Below are positions 46,559 to 54,926 of a DNA stretch of 64,000 nucleotides, piece by piece. The position numbers were made by a program, and so were the translations under genes. Every line of letters begins with the position of its first letter. Within the stretch, counting starts at the first letter, position 1. Below the pieces are notes generated by a model. That model ran no database searches. It worked only from the letters and a program-made list of their open reading frames with translations, and was not told the origin of the DNA. Source of the DNA: G963665975 sp963665975 (lineage in GTDB: Bacteria > Bacteroidota > Rhodothermia > Rhodothermales > Bin80); NCBI GenBank assembly GCA_963665975.1, contig OY762508.1:2418001-2482000 (forward strand), read 5' to 3'.

Positions 46559-47644
46559 GTGAAAATTTTCAGTCTTTCACATTTCTTCCGGTCAGGATTT
46601 CCGGTGCTCTACTTGATTCTCGCCGCACCTTCGTGTCCACAGGGCGACCTGACCCGCGGGGGCGAGCCAGCCAGGATTCGGTCCGTTACGCTGGACGCCC
46701 GGAGTCCGCCTAGCGCAGCCATGCTGCCTCGGCTGAAGACACTGGGCGTGACGCACATCACGCTCATTCAATTCGGTTTTCAGTCGCGAATAGACGTGCC
46801 CGAACTCCGTATGCGCACCGAAGCGGACTGGTATAGCGAAAGCGATCGCGGGATTCGGAGCCTGGCCCGGCAGGCAGATTCTCTGGGCATGGGCGTCATT
46901 CTCAAGCCGCACATCTGGATCAGCCGCTACAATGCGGAGGGGCAGTCCCGTGCGGATTTGGGATTTGATGCGGAGCCGGACTGGGAAGCCTGGCAGGACC
47001 AGTATCGCACGCTGGTCTTGCATTACGCCCGGCTTGCGGAAGAGACAGGCGCGGACATGTTGGTGGTGGGCACGGAGCTGGCGCGTGCGGCGCGCGAACG
47101 CCCGGAGTTTTGGCGTGGACTGATAGCTGACGTGCGCGGGATATACGGCGGTGCGCTCACCTATGCAGCCAATTGGTGGGGGGAGTACGAGGACATTGCG
47201 TTCTGGGAAGACCTCGACTACATCGGTGTTCAGGCCTACTTCGAGCTGTGCGAAGACGATGCTCCGGCGAAGGCAGTGCTGCACAAGGGATGGGAGCCAC
47301 ACAAGGCGGCGATGCAGGAGCTGTCCAGGAAAACCCGGCGCCCCATTCTGTTTACGGAAATTGGCTACCGCAACGTGCCATCTGCGGCCCGAGAGCCGTG
47401 GCGGTGGCCGAACCGCAGCGAAGTCGGCACTGTGGAGCCAGACGATGCCTTGCAGGCGCGCCTGTATGAAGTTTTCTTCGAGAGCCTGTGGTCCGAGCCA
47501 TGGTTTGCCGGAGCGATCCTGTGGAAGTGGCGAGCCGATACGAGCCGCAGACGCAACCATCTCGACTTTTCGCCTCAAGGCAAGCTCGCCGAGTCCGTTA
47601 TTGAAGACTGGTTTACCCGTGGGACTGCCGACAGGGAAGAATAA
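46559..47644 (+). CDS. Glycoside hydrolase family 113-like protein
   Basis: 361 residues from GTG 46559 (KIFSLSHFFRSGFPVLYLIL, signal-like). A TIM-barrel glycosidase. The likely acid/base Glu173 is in VVGTELARAA and the nucleophile Glu267 in PILFTEIGYRN. Other family wording includes LGMGVILKPHIWI, YIGVQAYFELCEDD and GAILWKWRAD. GH113 members are beta-mannanases, but related barrels act on other glycans. Predicted secreted. The start codon is uncertain, since no ATG lies in frame at the right place. Confidence 0.82.
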   Translation: MKIFSLSHFFRSGFPVLYLILAAPSCPQGDLTRGGEPARIRSVTLDARSPPSAAMLPRLKTLGVTHITLIQFGFQSRIDVPELRMRTEADWYSESDRGIRSLARQADSLGMGVILKPHIWISRYNAEGQSRADLGFDAEPDWEAWQDQYRTLVLHYARLAEETGADMLVVGTELARAARERPEFWRGLIADVRGIYGGALTYAANWWGEYEDIAFWEDLDYIGVQAYFELCEDDAPAKAVLHKGWEPHKAAMQELSRKTRRPILFTEIGYRNVPSAAREPWRWPNRSEVGTVEPDDALQARLYEVFFESLWSEPWFAGAILWKWRADTSRRRNHLDFSPQGKLAESVIEDWFTRGTADREE

Positions 47645-47697
47645 CAGGATCAACTGTTCCGCGTTCAGGTCAAACATGCTCCGAGCGTGCGCAACCC

Positions 47698-47982
47698 ATG
47701 AGTGCTTTTGACCGGTATCGCAAGACGAAGCGCAGCGAGCGGCAGGCAGGCCGCCCGCTACATCCTGGCTCCTACATGCTTGCTGGCATAACGCTGCATT
47801 GCACACACTGTGACGCAGCCGAATTCGTGGAGGGGTCTGCGCAGCTAAACACGAGTACTACTTCGGCTTTGCTCGGTGTGGATTTCAAGACCGTATTTAC
47901 TCTGCTCTGCACCGGTTGCGGCTTAGTGCAATGGATGACGCAGCCTCCCAAAAGAGCATTTACGGATTCGTCGCAATTCTAG
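47698..47982 (+). CDS. Small zinc-ribbon protein
   Basis: 94 residues. Two cysteine pairs, LHCTHCDA and LLCTGCGLVQW, are separated by about 35 residues and predict a zinc ribbon. The N-terminus is basic (RYRKTKRSERQAGR). It is not otherwise recognisable. The following lipoprotein gene starts 23 bp after its stop, in another frame. Confidence 0.7.
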   Translation: MSAFDRYRKTKRSERQAGRPLHPGSYMLAGITLHCTHCDAAEFVEGSAQLNTSTTSALLGVDFKTVFTLLCTGCGLVQWMTQPPKRAFTDSSQF

Positions 47983-48005
47983 CACTGTTTGCTACCGGGC
48001 GAGCC

Positions 48006-49193
48006 ATGGTCTTTTTCCGATGCACCGCACTTTACTGGATCGCGCTCCTCAGCTTCGGGTGCGATGCGATGGAGTCGATACCGGAGCCGGAGCCGCGGAC
48101 GGGGCGTGGCGCGACCCTGTCTGTGCGTACGCTGGGTGAGACCTCAGCCGCGGAGATAAGCAGCAACTTTGTCACGATTGGTTTGCCGGTTGCGGTGCGT
48201 TATGGCGTGACGACCTACAAGATTGTTTATGAAACCATCGATGCGACCGGATCTGTGACGACAGCGTCGGGCGCCATCCTGGTGCCAGCGGGAGTGCCGA
48301 CACCCATGTCTCTGTTAAGCCTGGAGCACGGAACCGTGGTGCGGCGCGATGCGGCGCCTTCCGCAAGCGAGTCGGCTCGTCTGATAGGCGTAGCATTTGC
48401 CACCAGCGGCTATATGGTGGCTATGGCGGATTTGCTTGGGCTCGGAGACTCGCCAGGCCTGCATCCGTATGTGCACGCAGCCACGTCGTCAACGGCCGTG
48501 GTGGATATGCTGCGCGCCACTACAGACTTTGCCGCCTCAGAAGGGCTTGACCTTTCCGGAAAACTGTTCCTTGCCGGATATTCCCAGGGGGGATACACGG
48601 CCATGGCGGCCCACCGGGCTCTGGAAGCCGACCATGCCGACGAGTTTCGGGTCACCGCCTCTGCGCCTATGGCGGGGCCATATGACCTTTCCGGCGTCAT
48701 GGCGATGGAGATGACGGGCCCCCGACCGCACCCGTCGCCGTATTATTTGCCCTACACGCTGCTAGCGTACAATGCAGTGTATCGTCTATATCCTGACGCC
48801 TCCGCATTCTTCCGGAGCCCGTATGACAAGCGGCTGCCGCCCCTGTTCGATGGGATGCATTCGGGAGGCCAAATCAACGCGCAGATGCCCAGAGTGCCGG
48901 GACACATCCTCCTGCCGTCGATCGTTGCGGAATTCGCGGCGGATGCGGACCACCCGTTCCGGCGGGTATTACAGGAAAACGACGTGTATGACTGGGCGCC
49001 TCGCGCTCCGATCCGGCTGTATCACTGCGCAGCGGACCAGTTGGTGCCATTCGAAAACTCGCGCGTCGCTCTGCGCCACTTACTGGCCCGCGGCGCAGAC
49101 GTGCAGCTTATCGATCCGCTTCCCGTAGGTGATCATTTGGCCTGCGCCCCTTTGAGTTTCATATTAGCCAAGACCTGGTTTGACTCCTTCTGA
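48006..49193 (+). CDS. Lipase-like alpha/beta hydrolase lipoprotein
   Basis: 395 residues from ATG 48006, where the signal begins (MVFFRCTALYWIALLSFGC, lipobox LSFGC). Homology to secretory-lipase/alpha-beta hydrolases: MAVADLLG-type MVAMADLLGLGDSPGLHPY, nucleophile motif GYSQGGYTAM, then YHCAADQLVPFENS (Asp loop) and VGDHLACAP (His). Predicted outer-membrane or periplasmic lipid-anchored esterase; substrate unknown. The TfoX-like gene overlaps its 3' end by 14 bp. Confidence 0.85.
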   Translation: MVFFRCTALYWIALLSFGCDAMESIPEPEPRTGRGATLSVRTLGETSAAEISSNFVTIGLPVAVRYGVTTYKIVYETIDATGSVTTASGAILVPAGVPTPMSLLSLEHGTVVRRDAAPSASESARLIGVAFATSGYMVAMADLLGLGDSPGLHPYVHAATSSTAVVDMLRATTDFAASEGLDLSGKLFLAGYSQGGYTAMAAHRALEADHADEFRVTASAPMAGPYDLSGVMAMEMTGPRPHPSPYYLPYTLLAYNAVYRLYPDASAFFRSPYDKRLPPLFDGMHSGGQINAQMPRVPGHILLPSIVAEFAADADHPFRRVLQENDVYDWAPRAPIRLYHCAADQLVPFENSRVALRHLLARGADVQLIDPLPVGDHLACAPLSFILAKTWFDSF

Positions 49194-49461
49194 CGCTGTT
49201 CCGGTTGAGGCGCTGAAGAACATCGGTGAAGTAACCGCTCGCTGGCTCCATGCGGCGGGCATTCACACCGAGGATGAACTTCGCGAAGCCGGAGCGCTTC
49301 TCGCCTACAAGATCCTGCAGCGGCAGCAGCCGACGAAGGCCACTGTGCTTCTGTTGTATGCACTACACGGCGCGCTGGAAGATATTTCCTGGTCGCAGTT
49401 ATCGGCCGAGGTCAAGGCCCGGTTGCGCAGTGAAGCCGAGGGGACTTTGGTGGTCGAGTGA
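49180..49461 (+). CDS. TfoX C-terminal domain protein
   Basis: 93 residues from TTG 49180, overlapping the previous stop by 14 bp; no ATG or GTG is available in frame. The sequence LKNIGEVTARWLHAAGIHTEDELREAGALLAY matches the helix-hairpin-helix-like TfoX_C domain, followed by YALHGALEDISWSQLS. TfoX/Sxy proteins regulate competence in some Proteobacteria, but stand-alone C-terminal domains are common and of unknown role. Confidence 0.85.
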   Translation: MTPSDAVPVEALKNIGEVTARWLHAAGIHTEDELREAGALLAYKILQRQQPTKATVLLLYALHGALEDISWSQLSAEVKARLRSEAEGTLVVE

Positions 49462-49469
49462 TGCCCGTG

Positions 49470-50942
49470 CTACCGTAACAGCACGACCTGCTTGCTGCTG
49501 CGCACGCGGCCGTCGAGCATCAGGCGAACAGCATACACCCCAGCGGCAAGCCGGCGTCCGTCTCCGTTGTGGCCGTCCCAGCGTGCTGTGTATTCGCCGG
49601 CCGCCATCATCCCGGCCGCAAGGGAGCGAAGTCGGCGGCCCTGCACGTTGTATACGGCGAGGTCTATCGGGTAGGAATCATCGAGGACATAGCGGATTGT
49701 AGTCTCTTCGCGGAATGGATTGGGATGATTGGATACGATGTACGCCGACGCCTCCGGCACGTCAGCAGCCCCGGTGGACGTGTTCGTGGGAGTGAAACGG
49801 TATAACAAGCCATCGAACGCGCAGATATAGAGTTCACCCGCCTCATCTTCGCCGAAGGATGCGATGTTCAGGCGGGTGTCGGTTAGTTCGGTGCTCGTGA
49901 CGGTAGCGCCGTCCAGATTTAGGGCCCAGATGCGGCCGTCCACATAGTCGGCGTAGATGTACTGCCCTGTTAGCGTAGGCGCCCGCGCTCCTCGATACAC
50001 ATAGCCGCCGGTCACGGACTTGGGCTGCCCGTTGTGGGCGTATTCGGCGACCGGAAGCGTTAGTCCGGTTCGATCGCACCCCTGTCGGGGCCGGAAGCAG
50101 TGGTTTCCCTCCATCGTGTTCCAGCCGTAGTTGCCGCCCTTTTCGATAATATTGATTTCTTCGTATGCATTTTGGCCAACGTCGGCTGTGAAGAGGCGCC
50201 CGGTGTCTGCATCAAAGCTGAACCGCCACGGGTTGCGCAATCCATAGGCATAGATTTCCTCTCTATAGCCGAGGATATTGCCGACGAACGGGTTGTCGGC
50301 GGGTATGCCATAAGCGCGTCCGCCACTGGGCGTGTCGACATCGATGCGCAGTATGGCGCCCAGGATGGTGGAGCGAATCTGACCGTTGCCGAACTGGTCG
50401 TTGGCGCCCCCGCCGTCGCCGAGTCCTACATACAAATAGCCGTCCGGACCGAACGCAATCTGGCCGCCGTTGTGGTTGCTGGCTGGCTGCGCCTGGGTGA
50501 GGAGGACGGTCTCGCTGCCCACGTCTCCACGGTCCGGATCGCTTGCGCTCACGCGGTAGCGTGCCAGTACGCTGCGCCTTGGAGAAGACGCCGTGTAATA
50601 GACAAAAAAGAACCCATTGGCGGTGTAGTTCGGGTGAAAGGCCAGGCCGAGTAGTCCTTCTTCATTACCTGCGTCGCGGACACGGTTGCGAATATCGAGA
50701 AACACCGTGGCCGACGGGTTGGCGTCGTCCGTATCGAGGACCTTGATAACACCGGGCTGCTCGACAACGAAAATACGATTGCTACCATCGCCGGCGGCCT
50801 GCAGATCTACCGGGCGCGTGAAGCGATTATCAGGGAACGCCGGCTCAACTTGTATGCCGGACTGTGCCTGGACACTTGGAGCTCTGCACCCCGCAAGCAG
50901 GATCAGGCCGAACATACACATCCAGAGAGGTGCTCGCATCAT
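49470..50942 (-). CDS. PQQ-dependent sugar dehydrogenase-like protein with T9SS tail
   Basis: 490 residues from ATG 50942; a TTG at 50981 and an ATG one codon later are alternatives. The signal region has a possible lipobox (LLAGC). The six-bladed soluble glucose/sorbosone dehydrogenase fold is shown by FVVEQPGVIKVLD, EGLLGLAFHPNY, NHNGGQIAFGPDGYLYVGLGDGGG, YGLRNPWRFSFD, DVGQNAYEEIN and GGYVYRG. A sorting tail ends the protein (NHPNPFREETTIRY, GVYAVRLM). Predicted cell-surface quinoprotein; the sugar is unknown. Confidence 0.92.
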   Translation of the reverse strand: MMRAPLWMCMFGLILLAGCRAPSVQAQSGIQVEPAFPDNRFTRPVDLQAAGDGSNRIFVVEQPGVIKVLDTDDANPSATVFLDIRNRVRDAGNEEGLLGLAFHPNYTANGFFFVYYTASSPRRSVLARYRVSASDPDRGDVGSETVLLTQAQPASNHNGGQIAFGPDGYLYVGLGDGGGANDQFGNGQIRSTILGAILRIDVDTPSGGRAYGIPADNPFVGNILGYREEIYAYGLRNPWRFSFDADTGRLFTADVGQNAYEEINIIEKGGNYGWNTMEGNHCFRPRQGCDRTGLTLPVAEYAHNGQPKSVTGGYVYRGARAPTLTGQYIYADYVDGRIWALNLDGATVTSTELTDTRLNIASFGEDEAGELYICAFDGLLYRFTPTNTSTGAADVPEASAYIVSNHPNPFREETTIRYVLDDSYPIDLAVYNVQGRRLRSLAAGMMAAGEYTARWDGHNGDGRRLAAGVYAVRLMLDGRVRSSKQVVLLR

Positions 50943-51130
50943 GGTCAGCAAGATGGTCCGAAGAAGACCTTTGACCGTCAAATCTGCGCCAGTGTTTCGT
51001 GATCACAAGGGAACAGTGGCGAGCTGCCAAAGCGCGGGCATGGCCTCTGCACTCGGCCGCATAGATAGATAGCACGTATCTTGTTTGCGGCATCCAAAAA
51101 AACACCACTCGGGTTGCACGGCCAGCCACT

Positions 51131-52270
51131 ATGATTACTGATCCTCTTGCTGTCTTCCTTGTGCTTGCTGGCGTCGTGTATCTATCCATCTTTCTGGAAG
51201 GGCGGTACCGTCTTTTCCGCGCCTTCAGCGCCGCGCTCGTAGGGATACTGCTCGCCATGATCCTATCAAATGCGGGACTCATTCCGGGCGACTCCAGGGC
51301 CTACGACCTGCTCATAGATCCCGGCGTTAGCCTGGGCATTGTCCTTATCCTGCTCAGCGTGGACCTGCGATCTGTCCTGGAGGCGGGACCCAGGATGCTG
51401 CTTGCCTTCGGAATCGGAGCGGTGGGGACCGCGCTTGGCTCGTTCTTATCGGCACTAGTGCTCGCGCCGACCGTGGGTCCGGAGACGTGGAAACTGGCCG
51501 GTCAGTTTACGGGGACCTACACGGGGGGCGGCGTCAACTTCGCTGCTCTGGGTCAGGCATTTGAAACGAGCAGTGAGCTGTTTTCCGCTGCTATAGCGGC
51601 TGATGTCCTGATTACTGCTCTATGGATGATGGTATGCCTGACGGTCCCGGTGCTTCTGGGGAGAAATCAGGACCGGCCGGACAGACAGCCAGCGCCAACT
51701 GCTTCGGATAAACCAATGACGCTGGAGCGCGCACTATACAGCAGCGGTCGTTCTATGGAGCTGGCCGATGCCGCTGCTCTGGCTGTGATTGCTTTCGGAT
51801 CCGTGTGGGCCGCAAGCAGCCTTGGTGGGCTTCTTCCACAGATCCCGGAAGTGTTGTGGTTGACTACCATTGCCCTGGCGATTGCCCAGCTTCCGGTCGT
51901 GAAAAGGCTTGCTGGCGCGGCAATGTGGGGCTACTATCTGTTGCTGCTCTTCTTGTCCACCAATGGCGCCCAGTCGGTCGTCGCCAATATTGTCACGGTC
52001 GGTCCGGCTGTCGTCTATTTTGCCATTGGAACCGTCGTACTGCACGGAGTTACGATTTTCGGTCTCGGCAGGTTGTTTCGGATTGACTGGCCAACGCTGG
52101 TTGTCGCCTCGCAGGCCAACGTCGGCGGTCCACCATCGGCAATGGCGTTGGCCACCGCACGTGGCTACATGGAGAGCCTCCTTCCTGGAGTAGCCGTCGG
52201 TCTCCTGGGTTATGCGCTCGGGAACTACTGGGGCTTTCTGATCGGCTCCGTCGTGCGGAGCATGTTGTAG
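51131..52270 (+). CDS. DUF819-family membrane protein
   Basis: 379 residues, about ten hydrophobic spans. Motifs typical of DUF819 are FTGTYTGGGVNFAALGQAF, AAIAADVLITALWM, VASQANVGGPPSAMALA and LLPGVAVGLLGYALGNYWG. The family is predicted to be a secondary transporter related to YjcL; its substrate is not established. It stands alone between the sugar dehydrogenase and the ABC exporter. Confidence 0.92.
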   Translation: MITDPLAVFLVLAGVVYLSIFLEGRYRLFRAFSAALVGILLAMILSNAGLIPGDSRAYDLLIDPGVSLGIVLILLSVDLRSVLEAGPRMLLAFGIGAVGTALGSFLSALVLAPTVGPETWKLAGQFTGTYTGGGVNFAALGQAFETSSELFSAAIAADVLITALWMMVCLTVPVLLGRNQDRPDRQPAPTASDKPMTLERALYSSGRSMELADAAALAVIAFGSVWAASSLGGLLPQIPEVLWLTTIALAIAQLPVVKRLAGAAMWGYYLLLLFLSTNGAQSVVANIVTVGPAVVYFAIGTVVLHGVTIFGLGRLFRIDWPTLVVASQANVGGPPSAMALATARGYMESLLPGVAVGLLGYALGNYWGFLIGSVVRSML

Positions 52271-52440
52271 CGAGCCGGACCCTGTATCAAGGGGTTGGGA
52301 ATATCACCAGACCGTGCCCGAACCGGGCACCCACACGTGAGACCCGGTCTATGCTAGGCATCGTGGAATCAATTGGGGTGGATCCGAGCGGGTCATGAGT
52401 GGTTAAGCCGACAATTTCGGCACTAACGGATCCTGAGTAG

Positions 52441-54297
52441 ATGAAAATGAGGCCGTTGTCCTTACGGTCGACGTGGCGGGAAGCGCGGCGCTTAATGTGG
52501 GCGCATCGCAGGAAGCTGGCGATCGGTCTTGTGCTAATGGTGATTAACCGTCTGAGTGGGTTTGTCCTGCCGAGTAGCTCCAAGTGGCTTATTGATGAGG
52601 TGATCGGCAACGACCGCCTCGAGCTTTTGACGCCGCTGGCCATTGCGGTGGCCATTGCTACGGTCGTGCAGGCGGTTTCATCGTTTTCGCTCTCCCAGAT
52701 CATCAGCGTCGCGGCGCAGGGAGCGATTATGGACATGCGTCGCCGGGTTCATGAGCATGTCACGCGCCTGCCGGTGCGGTTCTTCGACGACACGAAGAGC
52801 GGGGTCTTGATTTCGCGCATCATGTCGGATGCGGAGGGGATTCGTAATCTGGTCGGAACGGGCATTGTCATGTTGGTCGGAGGCGTGTTTACTGCCGTAT
52901 TGGCCTTTGGAGTGCTTGTGTACCTCAATTGGCGGATCACGCTAATTACGCTGGTCATTCTTGCCGTGTTCGGCGCGGTGATGGTCTTCGCTTTTCGCAA
53001 GCTGCGCCCCATCTTTCGCGAGCGTCAAAAGATCAACGCCGAGGTCACCGGTCGCCTGGGCGAGACGTTGAGTGGCATTCGCATTATCAAGGCTTACGGC
53101 GCAGAGGCGCGCGAGCAGCGGCATTTCAGTGACGGAGTAGAGCGTCTGTTCCGCCATATAGCCCGCACGATCACGGGTGTGTCGGCGACCACAGCGTTCA
53201 GCACGTTTGTCATCGGCGTGATTGGTGTGGTCATGGTCGTCATGGGTGGCCGCGCAATCGTTGCGGGTCAGATGACGTTGGGCGACTTTGTGATGTACCT
53301 CTTCTTTATTGGTGTGCTTGCCGGGCCGATCGTCCAGATGGCCAACATAGGTACGCAGGTGACGGATGCGCTTGCGGGGCTTGATCGCATTCGCGAACTC
53401 CTCGAACTGGAAACGGAAGACGAGGAAGACGAGTCTCTCGCGCCCCTGGAGTCCCTGAGAGGCGACATTACGTTTGAGCATGTAGACTTTCGGTACGTCG
53501 AGGGTGCGCCTATCCTGCGTGATGTCTCTCTGGTTGCGAAGGCAGGCACCACGACTGCGCTGGTAGGATCAAGTGGGTCGGGCAAGAGCACTCTTATGAG
53601 CCTGATCATGGCCTTTATACGCCCGGATACGGGGCGCGTCCTGGTGGACGGGAAGGATTTAGCAACGGTGCGACTGAAGGATTACCGGCAGCATTTGGGC
53701 GTTGTGCTGCAGGAAAACGTGCTGTTCGACGGCACAGTGGAGGACAATATTCGGTTTGCGCGTCCGGAGGCCACGCGGGAGGAGGTGGAGAGTGCCAGCC
53801 GCATTGCCAACGCACACGCGTTTATTGAAGGGTTTCCGGATGGGTATGAATCTATTGTTGGCGAGCGGGGAATCAAGCTTTCCGGCGGCCAGCGCCAGCG
53901 CATTGCCATTGCGCGAGCTATTCTCGCTGATCCCCGTCTGTTGATCCTGGACGAGGCGACTTCCAGCCTCGACAGTGAGAGCGAGGCGCTTATTCAGGAG
54001 GGATTCCGCAACCTGCGTGAGGGACGCACCACGTTTGTTATTGCACACCGCCTGTCTACAATCCGCAGCGCTGATCAGATACTGGTCCTGGAAGACGGGG
54101 TGATCGTAGAGCAGGGAGCACATGACGAGCTCATGGAGCGCAACGGGCGATACCGCGAGTTGCACGACCACCAGTACCGCTACGAGCGAAACCTCTTCGT
54201 CAATCCTGGAGAGGATTTTATTCCGGAGCCCGCGCCTGCTCCCAAAGCAGTCTCACGTCGGCGGCCTTCCACCCCGTGGCAGGGACAGGGTGAATGA
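52441..54297 (+). CDS. MsbA-like ABC exporter (fused permease/ATPase)
   Basis: 618 residues. An N-terminal six-helix transmembrane domain (ILSGI-type coupling text RLGETLSGIRIIKAYGAE) is followed by an ATPase domain with Walker A GSSGSGKSTLM, a Q-loop at VVLQENVLFDG, signature KLSGGQRQRIAIARAIL, Walker B LLILDEATSSLD and switch His in VIAHRLSTI. It is a homodimeric half-transporter; in this clade such proteins often export lipids or drugs. The exact substrate is not evident. Confidence 0.94.
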   Translation: MKMRPLSLRSTWREARRLMWAHRRKLAIGLVLMVINRLSGFVLPSSSKWLIDEVIGNDRLELLTPLAIAVAIATVVQAVSSFSLSQIISVAAQGAIMDMRRRVHEHVTRLPVRFFDDTKSGVLISRIMSDAEGIRNLVGTGIVMLVGGVFTAVLAFGVLVYLNWRITLITLVILAVFGAVMVFAFRKLRPIFRERQKINAEVTGRLGETLSGIRIIKAYGAEAREQRHFSDGVERLFRHIARTITGVSATTAFSTFVIGVIGVVMVVMGGRAIVAGQMTLGDFVMYLFFIGVLAGPIVQMANIGTQVTDALAGLDRIRELLELETEDEEDESLAPLESLRGDITFEHVDFRYVEGAPILRDVSLVAKAGTTTALVGSSGSGKSTLMSLIMAFIRPDTGRVLVDGKDLATVRLKDYRQHLGVVLQENVLFDGTVEDNIRFARPEATREEVESASRIANAHAFIEGFPDGYESIVGERGIKLSGGQRQRIAIARAILADPRLLILDEATSSLDSESEALIQEGFRNLREGRTTFVIAHRLSTIRSADQILVLEDGVIVEQGAHDELMERNGRYRELHDHQYRYERNLFVNPGEDFIPEPAPAPKAVSRRRPSTPWQGQGE

Positions 54298-54732
54298 GTG
54301 CTCCACAAGTGTCGGAGCCGGATGATTTCAGACATCATTGTTGGTTCTTCTCCTTTTTCGGTGGGCAGGCCACCTGCGGACACCTTCGGGGTGGCGTGGT
54401 ATAGATCAAGTCTTACGAGGTGAAAGTAAATGGCATGAGCTAACGGCCATTTGTTGCGGAAACAGCACACGTAGGCCGTTTTAAGTGTTGATGCCTTCCG
54501 CAGGGTCATTGCTCACCTTCAGAATGATCGTTACTAGAGGATGCCCCACAGGTGTCTTTTGATGGTCTGGGCACTCGCCCTTATCGGCTCAAGTCGACAA
54601 CGCATAGCCCAGGACCTCCTTCGCTCGCCCTGATTCGTCGAAATCCTTCACGTATTTCGTAGCCAATGTTCACCACTGCGTGTCGGTTGCTTCGCAGTGA
54701 CGCTATGGATGCGCCAAATCCGGGACTTGGCT
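54298..54732. other. Long intergenic stretch without a recognisable gene
   Basis: About 435 bp. It contains one perfect inverted repeat, AACGGCC (54442-54448) with GGCCGTT (54474-54480), enclosing 25 nt; this is too distant and lacks a U-run for a firm terminator call. No coding sequence with recognisable motifs was found. Confidence 0.5.
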
Positions 54733-54763
54733 ACTCTCCATTAGCGATGGTCACAAAAAAGAA

Positions 54764-54926
54764 TCGAAAAAACCCTCTTATGTTCACGCACAATACATGG
54801 ATTAAATGTGTAAATTTGTGAGCGGATTGCAAGGCCGGAAATACCAAGAATACCAATAGCGGAAACCCCGCCCCGTGTTCTTCCTCCCTCTGTGATATAA
54901 TCCCTATGTCTTGCGAGGTGCCGTAA
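54764..54926 (+). promoter_or_regulatory. Conserved leader upstream of the first S8-like gene
   Basis: About 160 bp strongly conserved with 57714-57875 upstream of the second copy, despite divergence in the coding 5' halves. It ends in GAGGTG 6 nt before the ATG, a good binding site. A TATAAT lies about 30 bp before the start (TATGAT in the other copy). Function as promoter or leader RNA is inferred. Confidence 0.45.

Noticed and set aside
46592..47806. 404-codon open frame antisense to the GH113-like gene
   Set aside because: A shadow of a gene with clear catalytic motifs on the other strand; no family motif of its own.
54442..54480. Inverted repeat after the MsbA-like gene as a terminator
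   Set aside because: It lies about 145 bp downstream, has a 25-nt loop and no clear U-run.
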